This document shows positions 17,303-24,458 of a stretch of 64,000 bases of DNA, one piece after another. The notes beneath the pieces are model-generated. The model saw only the letters and a list, made by a program, of their open reading frames with translations. It was not told the DNA's origin and ran no database searches. Numbering within the stretch: the stretch's first letter is position 1; each line of letters opens with the position of its first letter. The position numbers and the translations under genes were made by a program. This stretch comes from CBDCOD01 sp965219665 (GTDB lineage Bacteria > Pseudomonadota > Gammaproteobacteria > CAKMZV01), in assembly GCA_965219665.1 (NCBI GenBank), contig CBDCOD010000023.1, forward strand, positions 123,803-187,802. The letters are read 5' to 3'.

Positions 17303-20300
17303 CGCCACCGCCACCGCCACCGCTGCTGTCGCCGCCGCTGCTGTCGCCACCGCCGCCGCCGCCGCTGCCAGGTTGTTCTACCGCATCGGTAACTGTCACA
17401 ACTAACTCCGCATAAGTATGCGCGCCTAAGGAATCACTGGTATGCAGTGTAAGCGTTGTGCTGCCCATATCACTGCCGCTGCGAATCATCAGGCTGTTTG
17501 TTGCTGTAGTCAATGTCAATAAATCTGCGCCACCAGACACTTGGAAAGAAAGAGAGCCTGTTTCATCTGTGTCCGTAGCGGTTACGCTGATAGAGCGATT
17601 AGCGTTCAACGGCAAAGAGAACGTTGCAGGCGCACTGATAGTAGGCAGATTATTACCCGTTTCAACTAACACAATCCGATGATTATTCTGATCAGCAATA
17701 AACACAGACCTTCCATCAGTTGATACCACAATCCCTGCAGGCGCATCTAATACCAAATCGCCTGTATCAGCAATCAACGTAGATACCGTAGAAACACGCG
17801 CATCAATAAGGCGGACCACGTCATTATTGCTATCTGCAACAAACACAGTACGACCAGCAATAAAAGCCGCCTGAGGTTGATTGAATTGAGCCGAAGCAAT
17901 CGCACCATCCACATAGCCTGCATTCGCGCCAGCATAGTTAGTAACAGTACGAGCAGCACTACGAGCAACATTGATCACTGCAATACGGTTATTGTCGATA
18001 TCTGCTACAAATACACGACCATCTGCGGCAATACTAATATCGTTAGGTACAAAGCGACCCTCTCCATCAAAATAGGTAGAGACAGCACTGCCATTCGCAT
18101 TGATAACACGAATCTGATTGTTGCCCACATCGCCAATAAATAAACGTCCATCCTCAGCAACGGCAAGGCTAACCGGCTCACTGAATTGCGCAGTCGCTAA
18201 ACTATTGCCATTATCAGAACCGGAAATACCACTACCTGCATACACAGAAATGGTGGAGCCATCTGCGCTGATAACCAAAATTTGCCGCGCGCCGCTATCT
18301 GCCACAAACACACGCCCGTCCACAGTAGCAGCAATATCTGCCAGTTGACTAAACGTACTGGTAGCACTGCTATCTGGGTACGTTGACACAGTAGCACCAT
18401 CGGCACTAATCAAGCGGATAACGTTATTGCCTGAATCCACAATCAGGAGGCTACCATCTGCTCGTAATGCAAGCCCTTTAGGCGTGTCAAATCGTGCAGT
18501 AGAGGAGCTTCCATTGACTAAGGCATTAACCCCAATCTGTCCTGCATACACACTAATGCGCTGTGCTAACACACTATCAACCACATCCAGCACAGTCAGC
18601 ATAAAGGTTTGGGTTGACTGGTTGGTATCGCCGCCACCATCATCTTCTGCTATCACTGTAATGACTGCACTCCCAAATCCATTAGCGACACTGCTTATAG
18701 TAACATCCCCTGTTTGCGCATCAATTGCTAAAGTAGCAAATCCGGTATTAGTAGGATTAATACGATAAGTAATCACTTGATCGCCATTGTCGCCATCATT
18801 TGCACTCACCACGCTAATACCCGTATTGGTTCCAAAATCCTCATTCAGGGTCAGCACAGCAGTTGACAGTGCAAAAACGGGTGGATCATTCACCTCATTA
18901 ACTGTCAAAGTAAAGGTCTGTGTTGCCACATTATTGGTAGCAGAAGAGTCATCTACCGTTACCGTAATCGCCGCTGATCCAATAGCATTAAGCACACTCG
19001 AAAGACGCACTTCACCTGACGCGCTATCAATCGTTAATGTGGCAAAACCAACATTCATTGTGCTGATAGTATAAGAGAGGGTTTGTACGCCATTATCACC
19101 GTCATCACTACTGGCTACGTTGACTGTTGCACTGCCAAAATCTTCATCCAGCGTCAGCGCCGTTCGTGATAAGGTAAAAGCGGGCACATCGTTCACAGCA
19201 CGTGCCCTAACAACAACCGGTATGATTGAAAGATTATCCTCAGGAGCAGAGTCATCCACCGTCACAAACAACGTGGCTTGCCCAAATTGGTTATCAACAC
19301 TACTCAGGGTTATAGCGCCTGAGTTGCTATCAATAGAAATCGTTGCAAAACCGATATTATTGGGGCTTATGCTATAAGTCAAAGGTTGATTGGTGCCATC
19401 CCCGTCATTGCTACTCACCACAGTTATAGAAGCACTGCCAAAATCTTCATCCAGCGTGAGCACAGTAGTTGACAGCACAACATTAGGCGGGTCATTCCCC
19501 TCCTCATCTACAGGCTCAATCTCAAGGGTAAATGGCTGCGAGAATAGATTATTGACCGTGCCACCATCATTCGCAGTTATTTCAAACAGAATCGGGTTAA
19601 TGCTATTGGCATCGGCAACGCTATTGAGAATTACTTGACCTGAATTGGCATCAAAGCTTATAGCAACCACCCCTAAACTAGCCGGTGATATGCTATAGGT
19701 TAAAGTTTGCTCCATGCCATCATCATCACCATCATTGGGGTTCAGCACCGATACCGTTATTGCTTGAGCAAAGTCCTCCTCGAGCCTCAGTGTGGTCGTA
19801 GAGAGGGAAAAGGCAGGCGGGTCATTCACGGGGAGTACTCGTAATCTAAGGACTTGGGTTGCCTCATTGTTGGTAGCAGAAGAATCAGTCACCGTTATGG
19901 TAAGGGTTGCCTCACCAAAAGCATCCGCTATACTGGTCAAGGTAAGTGTCCCTGATTGTGGATTGATAGTCAGTGTGGTAAAGCCGACATTGTTGGTGCT
20001 CACGCTATAGGATAGGACTTGATTGGTGCCATCCCCATCGTCAGCATTTTCAATAATACCCACCACATTGGAGCCAAAATCCTCGTTCAAGGTTAATACG
20101 TTGGTGCTTAGGGTTAAGTTGGGAGCATCGTTCACATTACTAACGGTTAGCATAAAAGTTTGGGTTGCCACATTATTGGTAGCAGAGGCATCATCCACAG
20201 TGACCGTAATCACCGCTGAGCCAAAGCCCTCGGCTATAGAAGTGATGGTTACTGTGCCAGATTGTGCGTCAATAGCCAGTGTAGCAAAGCCTGTACTGGC

Positions 20301-21821
20301 AGGGCTAATACTATAAGTCAGTGACTGGTTGGTGCCATCCCCATCATCACTGCTGCTCACGGTGATGCTGGTGTTTTCGCTAAACCCTTCCTCTAAGGTG
20401 ATTGCTGCATCCGATAGCGTAAAACGTGGTGCATCATTCACGCTATTGATGCGCAATAAAAAAGTTTGTTGTGCGCGGTTATCGGTGTCAGAAGAGTCGT
20501 TTACTACTACAGTGAGGATCACCTCACCAAAAGCATTGTCCACACTGCTCAGGGTAACCGCGCCTGTTTCAGTGCTAATGGCTATACTAACCAATGCAGC
20601 CAACGCTGCAGACTGAAGATTATTAGTAAAAATACTATAAGTCAGTGGTTGCTCAATCGCGGCATCCCCATCATCAGGATTCACTACCACAATATCGGTA
20701 TTAGTGCCGAAATCTTCATCTAATTCCAAAGTGGTGGCAGACAGGGTGAACGTGGGAGGATGGTTCACCTCTTCCACTACGATGGTAAGGGTTACGGTGG
20801 CGCTGCCAGCAAGATCTTGTGCCTGGATAACCAGCGTGTTGATCCCTGTTTGTGTATCGGTTAAACTGCCTGCCAGCGTAACCCTGCCACTGGCTGCATC
20901 GATGGCAAATAAGCCGTCCTCATTACCAGAGAGAATGCTGAAGGTTAAGTCATTAGCTTCTGCATCAAAAAATAGGTTTTGTGCGCTAATAACGCGCGTT
21001 CCAGCCCCTTGAAATCCAGCGCCTAAGCTAACAGAGCCAAAGTTTTCAGAAGTTGAGGAAATGACTTCAATCACGCGAATACGATGGCTATTTGCGTCAG
21101 TGAAAAAGAGGCGTCCATCCGGCGCAAGCGTCATTCTTTGCGGAGCGCTTAAAGCTATATCAAGAGCGGCTTGTAATTCTTGAGGCGCATTAGTTTGGGC
21201 AGTTGCACCACTACCTGCATAGGTAGAGACAGCGGCACCATCTGCCCTAATCACGCGAATCCGACTGTTATCCGTATCAGCAACAAAGACGCGACCATCG
21301 GAGGCAACTACAACATCGGTTGGGTTATCAAACTGAGCGGTGGTCGTGCTGCCATCTGCAAAGCCACCGCCTGAAGATCCCGTATTACCACTGCCCGCAT
21401 AGGTAGAGACGGTAGCACCATCGGCACTAATGACGCGAATGCGGTGATTGCGAGTATCTGCAACAAAGAGGCGCCCATCGGCTGCCAAGGCAACGCGCTT
21501 GAGGTTGGTCAAAGCGGGCGGTGGTGGTGCTGCCATTGGCGAAGCCAGCACCACTGCCTGCATAAGTAGAGACGGTAGCACCATCGGCACTAATGACGCG
21601 AATACGGTGATTGAAACCATCTGCAACAAAGAGGCTGCCATCGGCTGCCAGAGCAACGCCGATTGGAAAACGAAAGCGTGCCGTGCTGGTGCTGCCATCT
21701 GCAAATAACCGAACGCCATCACCTGCATAAGTGGAAACAGTCGCACCATCGGCACTAATGACGCGAATGCGGTGATTGAAATTATCTGCAACAAAGACGC
21801 GGCCATCGGCTGCCAAGGCAA
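17193..21821 (-). CDS. Gene A fragment 3: end of propeller 2, eight cadherin-like domains, propeller 3, sorting tail
   Basis: The nominal frame is 1,542 residues, but about the first 105 (Met/Leu/Ala-rich, MPWQPMAASLLQ) are wrong-frame reading of the propeller. Real coding starts near 21,505 at RVALAADGRLFVADTRNHRIRV. It gives blades 4-6 of propeller 2, then eight consecutive cadherin-like units (each FTLS..LTL.EDFG..., DDGD..., LTYSIS, ATLAID..SG.VT). Propeller 3 (GSLLIVDSGNNVIRL to GRSVFIADQNNHRIVLV) and a last Ig-like domain follow, then the Gly-rich linker and the IDWT tail. The row of eight cadherin units has no counterpart in gene B. Confidence 0.77.
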   Translation of the reverse strand: MPWQPMAASLLQIISITAFASLVPMVRLFPLMQVMAFGYLQMAAPARHAFVFQSALLWQPMAASLLQMVSITVFASLVPMVLPSLLMQAVVLASPMAAPPPPALTNLKRVALAADGRLFVADTRNHRIRVISADGATVSTYAGSGNTGSSGGGFADGSTTTAQFDNPTDVVVASDGRVFVADTDNSRIRVIRADGAAVSTYAGSGATAQTNAPQELQAALDIALSAPQRMTLAPDGRLFFTDANSHRIRVIEVISSTSENFGSVSLGAGFQGAGTRVISAQNLFFDAEANDLTFSILSGNEDGLFAIDAASGRVTLAGSLTDTQTGINTLVIQAQDLAGSATVTLTIVVEEVNHPPTFTLSATTLELDEDFGTNTDIVVVNPDDGDAAIEQPLTYSIFTNNLQSAALAALVSIAISTETGAVTLSSVDNAFGEVILTVVVNDSSDTDNRAQQTFLLRINSVNDAPRFTLSDAAITLEEGFSENTSITVSSSDDGDGTNQSLTYSISPASTGFATLAIDAQSGTVTITSIAEGFGSAVITVTVDDASATNNVATQTFMLTVSNVNDAPNLTLSTNVLTLNEDFGSNVVGIIENADDGDGTNQVLSYSVSTNNVGFTTLTINPQSGTLTLTSIADAFGEATLTITVTDSSATNNEATQVLRLRVLPVNDPPAFSLSTTTLRLEEDFAQAITVSVLNPNDGDDDGMEQTLTYSISPASLGVVAISFDANSGQVILNSVADANSINPILFEITANDGGTVNNLFSQPFTLEIEPVDEEGNDPPNVVLSTTVLTLDEDFGSASITVVSSNDGDGTNQPLTYSISPNNIGFATISIDSNSGAITLSSVDNQFGQATLFVTVDDSAPEDNLSIIPVVVRARAVNDVPAFTLSRTALTLDEDFGSATVNVASSDDGDNGVQTLSYTISTMNVGFATLTIDSASGEVRLSSVLNAIGSAAITVTVDDSSATNNVATQTFTLTVNEVNDPPVFALSTAVLTLNEDFGTNTGISVVSANDGDNGDQVITYRINPTNTGFATLAIDAQTGDVTISSVANGFGSAVITVIAEDDGGGDTNQSTQTFMLTVLDVVDSVLAQRISVYAGQIGVNALVNGSSSTARFDTPKGLALRADGSLLIVDSGNNVIRLISADGATVSTYPDSSATSTFSQLADIAATVDGRVFVADSGARQILVISADGSTISVYAGSGISGSDNGNSLATAQFSEPVSLAVAEDGRLFIGDVGNNQIRVINANGSAVSTYFDGEGRFVPNDISIAADGRVFVADIDNNRIAVINVARSAARTVTNYAGANAGYVDGAIASAQFNQPQAAFIAGRTVFVADSNNDVVRLIDARVSTVSTLIADTGDLVLDAPAGIVVSTDGRSVFIADQNNHRIVLVETGNNLPTISAPATFSLPLNANRSISVTATDTDETGSLSFQVSGGADLLTLTTATNSLMIRSGSDMGSTTLTLHTSDSLGAHTYAELVVTVTDAVEQPGSGGGGGGDSSGGDSSGGGGGGGGGCSLQSESGAIDWTLWLLALLSLAALRGYRRRVS

Positions 21822-21921
21822 CGCCTCGAGGTTGGGGAAAAGCGTGCCGTGGTGGTGCTGCCATCTGCAAAGCCCTGAACGCCATCACCTGCATAAGTGG
21901 AAACCGTGGCACCATCGGCAC
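21427..21921 (-). CDS. Gene A fragment 2: blades 2-3 of propeller 2
   Basis: True coding in this frame runs only from about 21,838 to 21,505: QPRGVALAADGRVFVADNFNHRIRV and GSLFVADGFNHRIRV, plus the start of the next blade. The first 28 residues of the nominal frame and the last 20 (ARCLGSRWAPLCCRYSQSPH) are out-of-frame readings of neighbouring blades. It exists as a separate frame only because both flanks are shifted, and is very unlikely to be a protein in its own right. Confidence 0.6.
   Translation of the reverse strand: MPMVPRFPLMQVMAFRALQMAAPPRHAFPQPRGVALAADGRVFVADNFNHRIRVISADGATVSTYAGDGVRLFADGSTSTARFRFPIGVALAADGSLFVADGFNHRIRVISADGATVSTYAGSGAGFANGSTTTARFDQPQARCLGSRWAPLCCRYSQSPHSRH
21495..21510 (-). 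other. Frame-change site 3 in gene A (+1)
   Basis: There are 16 bases between CGCTTT and GTTGCC here, while the equivalent blade of gene B (near 16,310-16,330) has 15. One extra base is therefore present. It separates the ARFDQP end of one blade from RVALAADG of the next. Confidence 0.82.
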
Positions 21922-24022
21922 TGATTACGCGGATGCGGTGATTGAAAGTATCTGCAACAAAGAAGCGTCCATCGGCTGCCCGAGCAATACCGCCTGGAGC
22001 GTTGAATTGTGCTGTCAGGGCGCTACCATCTGCAAAATCGTTAACGCCGCTGCCTGCATAGGTGCGCACAGTGCGCAGGCTTGGAGCTACCACAGGCGGG
22101 GTGTTATTCACTTGGGTTACAGTGAGGGTAAAGCTTTGTTCGGACTCACTACGGCTGTTACTGCCATCATCAGCAATAACCCGAACGGTTATATTGCCAA
22201 ACGCGCCTGCGCCGCTGATACTGGTAATGGTGATTGTGCCTGATTGTGGGTCAATCGCAAATGTTGCAAAAGGCGCCAATAAGTCATTAGGGTCTATGCG
22301 CAGGCTGTATGTAATCGGCTGCTCTATACCGTCCGTATCCCCATCATCTGGGTCATTGATGGTAATGGTTATGGGGTCTGCAAACCCTTCTGCGTGCGTG
22401 AGGGCACTGGTGGATAAACGAAACTGGGGCGGGTAGTTGCTCAAAGGTTCAGAAATAACCGTCAGACGGGAAGTAGCTGTGCCTTGCTCATCACTGGCGG
22501 CAATCACCAGTGTTTGCGTATTAGCCAGCGCCTCTGTGGGCCGAAGGTAGGTGATAGCGCCGCTGACGCTATCAATGGCAAAGGATACAGCCGTCGCCGA
22601 ACTGGTTTCAACCAAGCTGTAGCTTAAGGTGCTGCCATCTGCATCGCTAAATAGGGATTGCACCACGCCAGCGCTGATGACGCTTGCTCCGCGTACTTGC
22701 TGTGCTGCGCTTAATTGCACAGGGGGGATATCTGCCACTGCCAAACTGGGGGCAATAACGCTCACTAAGTTAAATTCGCTATTAGCGACAAATACCCGCC
22801 CAGTCGCGTCAATAGCGATGCCTAGAGGGTTTCTAAAACCGGCGTCTGCAGCAGGATAACCTTCATTTAAGGGGTTAGTGCCCACGGCTCGTCTTCGGTT
22901 GCCAGAGTCTATATCATTAGCGCCTGCATACACAGAAATACGGCTGCCATCCGCGCTGACGAACCGAATATTCTGAGAGCCATCATCGCTGACCAGAATG
23001 CGCCCATCGGCGGTAATAGCAATATAGGCAACATCAAAAAAATCGATGCTATCAGCGGGCGGGAATGAATCATCTGCTCCTGTTTCGCCAGTGGCACCGC
23101 GACCGGCGTAGGTGGAAACCGTATTGCCATCGGCACTAATCACCCGAATGCGGCGGTTGTTGCCATCGCCAACAAAGAGGCGCCCATCAGTAGCAAATGC
23201 CAGGCTGACAGGACCGTTAAACTCAGCCGCATCCGCATCGCCATCAACCAATCCTGGATTGCCATTGCCTACATAGGTAGAAACGGTGGCGCCATCCGCG
23301 CTGATGACGCGAATGCGATGGTTGATTGTATCGGCAATGAAAAGCCGTCCATCAGAGTGAAGCGCCATCCCTAAAGGTCGGTTAAAGCGCGCAGTGGTAG
23401 TGCTGGCACCATCTGCAAAACTGCCAGCAAAGCTAGCAATTGGTCCCCCGCCCGCATAAACAGAGGCGGTGCTGCCAGTTGGGTCAATAACATACACGCG
23501 ATTCCCAGAGAACGAGCCCCCATCTAAAACAAACACGCGTCCATCGGGGTGAATGGCTACGTCTTGGAGACTGCGAAAACGAATATTGGAGGTGCTGGCG
23601 CTATCTACATCCACGCTGCCGCCACCAGCGTAGGTGGATACCGTGCTGCCATCCGCGCTCACCACGCGTAAGTGATTACGGTTCGTGACAAAGAGGCGCC
23701 CATCCGGTGCTACTCTAAGCCCAGTGGGTCGATCAAACCGCGCGGTTTGGGTGCTGGCGCCATCGGAGGTGCTGTCAGGACCACTCCCACCCCCTGCGTA
23801 GGTGTGTACAGACAAAATATGGCTTAAAGCAACTGGCGCAGCTGCACTTGCTGTCATTGACCACAGCGATGCCGACATCAATGCCGATACTATGCAGAGC
23901 AAGAAAACTAAGCGTTTTTGGATGGAATACAGTGTATTGTTAAATGTATTGGTATGTGTATTGGTATGTGTATTGGTATGTGTATTGGTATGTGTATTGG
24001 TATGTGTATTGGTCTTATGCAT
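21782..24022 (-). CDS. Gene A fragment 1: signal peptide, propeller 1, cadherin pair, first blade of propeller 2
   Basis: This 746-codon frame starts MHKTNTHTNTHTNT, with the polar repeats followed by FNNTLYSIQKRLVFLLCIVSALMSASLW and an ASAA cleavage region. Six blades follow, from GRLFVTNRNHLRVV to GRVFVANSEFNLVSV. Two cadherin-like domains end at SRSESEQSFTLTVTQVNNTPPVV, and one blade of propeller 2 follows. The frame then runs off as ARFSPTSRRCLGSRWPRLCCR, which is the wrong-frame reading of the next blade. On its own it would be exported but not anchored. Confidence 0.77.
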   Translation of the reverse strand: MHKTNTHTNTHTNTHTNTHTNTHTNTFNNTLYSIQKRLVFLLCIVSALMSASLWSMTASAAAPVALSHILSVHTYAGGGSGPDSTSDGASTQTARFDRPTGLRVAPDGRLFVTNRNHLRVVSADGSTVSTYAGGGSVDVDSASTSNIRFRSLQDVAIHPDGRVFVLDGGSFSGNRVYVIDPTGSTASVYAGGGPIASFAGSFADGASTTTARFNRPLGMALHSDGRLFIADTINHRIRVISADGATVSTYVGNGNPGLVDGDADAAEFNGPVSLAFATDGRLFVGDGNNRRIRVISADGNTVSTYAGRGATGETGADDSFPPADSIDFFDVAYIAITADGRILVSDDGSQNIRFVSADGSRISVYAGANDIDSGNRRRAVGTNPLNEGYPAADAGFRNPLGIAIDATGRVFVANSEFNLVSVIAPSLAVADIPPVQLSAAQQVRGASVISAGVVQSLFSDADGSTLSYSLVETSSATAVSFAIDSVSGAITYLRPTEALANTQTLVIAASDEQGTATSRLTVISEPLSNYPPQFRLSTSALTHAEGFADPITITINDPDDGDTDGIEQPITYSLRIDPNDLLAPFATFAIDPQSGTITITSISGAGAFGNITVRVIADDGSNSRSESEQSFTLTVTQVNNTPPVVAPSLRTVRTYAGSGVNDFADGSALTAQFNAPGGIARAADGRFFVADTFNHRIRVISADGATVSTYAGDGVQGFADGSTTTARFSPTSRRCLGSRWPRLCCR
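21834..21841 (-). other. Frame-change site 4 in gene A (+1, at a G4/A4 run)
   Basis: In the coding strand CGC TTT is followed by TCCCCAACCTCGA (13 bases) before the GGCGTTGCC of the next blade. The matching position in gene B has 12 bases coding HAPR. Deleting one C of the four restores ARFSQPRGVALAADG. The run of four T and four C on the coding strand is a plausible slippage site. Confidence 0.82.
23945..24013 (-). repeat. 12-bp tandem repeat in the signal-peptide n-region of gene A
   Basis: Five perfect units plus a partial sixth (plus-strand unit TGTATTGGTATG) encode (HTNT)n between the start Met and the hydrophobic core. Gene B has no such repeat at the matching place (MHTINIHSSTFNNT). 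The unit is four codons, so copy changes lengthen the n-region and never shift the frame. Confidence 0.95.
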
Positions 24023-24072
24023 AATAGTTCTGTGTGATTATTGATATGAATGAATGGATTCGTTGTTCTATA

Positions 24073-24102
24073 AATATATATATTAATAGGATTGTAACAC
24101 AA
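24073..24102 (-). promoter_or_regulatory. Candidate promoter upstream of gene A
   Basis: On the minus strand a TTGTGT (-35-like, 24,097-24,102) is followed after 18 bases by TATATT (-10-like, 24,073-24,078), about 50 bases before the gene A start. It lies in a segment of about 130 bases (roughly 24,055-24,187) that is present upstream of gene A and absent from the 72-base spacer between genes A and B. The consensus match is moderate. Confidence 0.35.
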
Positions 24103-24188
24103 CCATACGATACTATTGGGTGCGAACAGTTAGGAAAATGTGTCGCAGCAAACATTGCAGCCATCCATTCAGGCGCTTTTGAGCATGA

Positions 24189-24340
24189 ATGGCAATTGTG
24201 TCACATAAAACGGCATTTCTGCCTTTCATCTAAGATATCCTGCGGCGATAGCCACGCAGTGCAGCTAAACTCAATAGAGCAAGCAACCATAGCGTCCAGT
24301 CTATTGCGCCTGATTTGGACTGCAAACTACAGCCACCACC
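24189..24340 (-). repeat. Direct repeat copy 1 (3' module: Gly-rich linker, sorting tail, stop, spacer)
   Basis: About 150 bases here match 17,152-17,302 with only a handful of differences. They cover the end of the coding sequence for the Gly-rich linker, the CSLQS..GAIDWTLWLLALLSLAALRGYRRR tail, the stop codon and about 40 bases of spacer (ATGGCAATTGTGTCACATAA). Confidence 0.9.
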
Positions 24341-24394
24341 CCCGCCACCACTGCTGGCAGGTTGTGCTACCGCAGCGGGAACTAAGATTGGTAT
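24230..24394 (-). pseudogene. 3' stump of a third giant paralogue (JDVT-CTERM-like tail only)
   Basis: An open stretch of 54 codons with no start reads IPILVPAAVAQPASS, then six Gly, CSLQSKSGAIDWTLWLLALL and SLAALRGYRRRIS, then TAG. It is almost the same as the end of gene A (AVEQPGS, CSLQSESGAIDWTLW, RGYRRRVS). An in-frame TAA at 24,395-24,397 marks the break from the lost upstream part. It lies between gene A's 5' region and uvrB, so it is the trace of another copy upstream in the array. Confidence 0.85.
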
Positions 24395-24458
24395 TTACAA
24401 GGGCATCACAAAAATTGGCGCATCATATAAGATATTGACACCAGTCACACTTGCCTGC

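Larger units (their letters stand above)
17193..24022 (-). pseudogene. Giant NHL-propeller/cadherin-like surface protein A (frameshifted twice)
   Basis: Removing exactly two bases gives one reading frame of 2,275 residues. The order is: signal peptide with an unusual HTNT-repeat n-region; propeller 1 (six blades); two cadherin-like domains; propeller 2 (six blades, both frame breaks lie here); eight cadherin-like domains; propeller 3 (six blades); one Ig-like domain; a Gly/Ser/Asp linker; and the tail CSLQSESGAIDWTLWLLALL plus a helix and RGYRRRVS. The acidic DDGD loops in the cadherin-like units suggest calcium binding. It is a paralogue of gene B, with near-identical stretches around the signal peptide, propeller 2/first cadherin and the 3' end. 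A candidate promoter exists upstream of this gene only. Confidence 0.8.

Noticed and set aside
17193..17400. GlyGly-CTERM/rhombosortase tail
   Set aside because: The Gly run is present, but the Cys and IDxT before the helix fit JDVT-CTERM better. Not fully excluded.
11302..21841. Programmed +1 ribosomal frameshifting at the four breaks
   Set aside because: The four sites share no common slippery codon pair or stop context, and the first site lies in a blade edge unlike the other three. I keep it only as an alternative.
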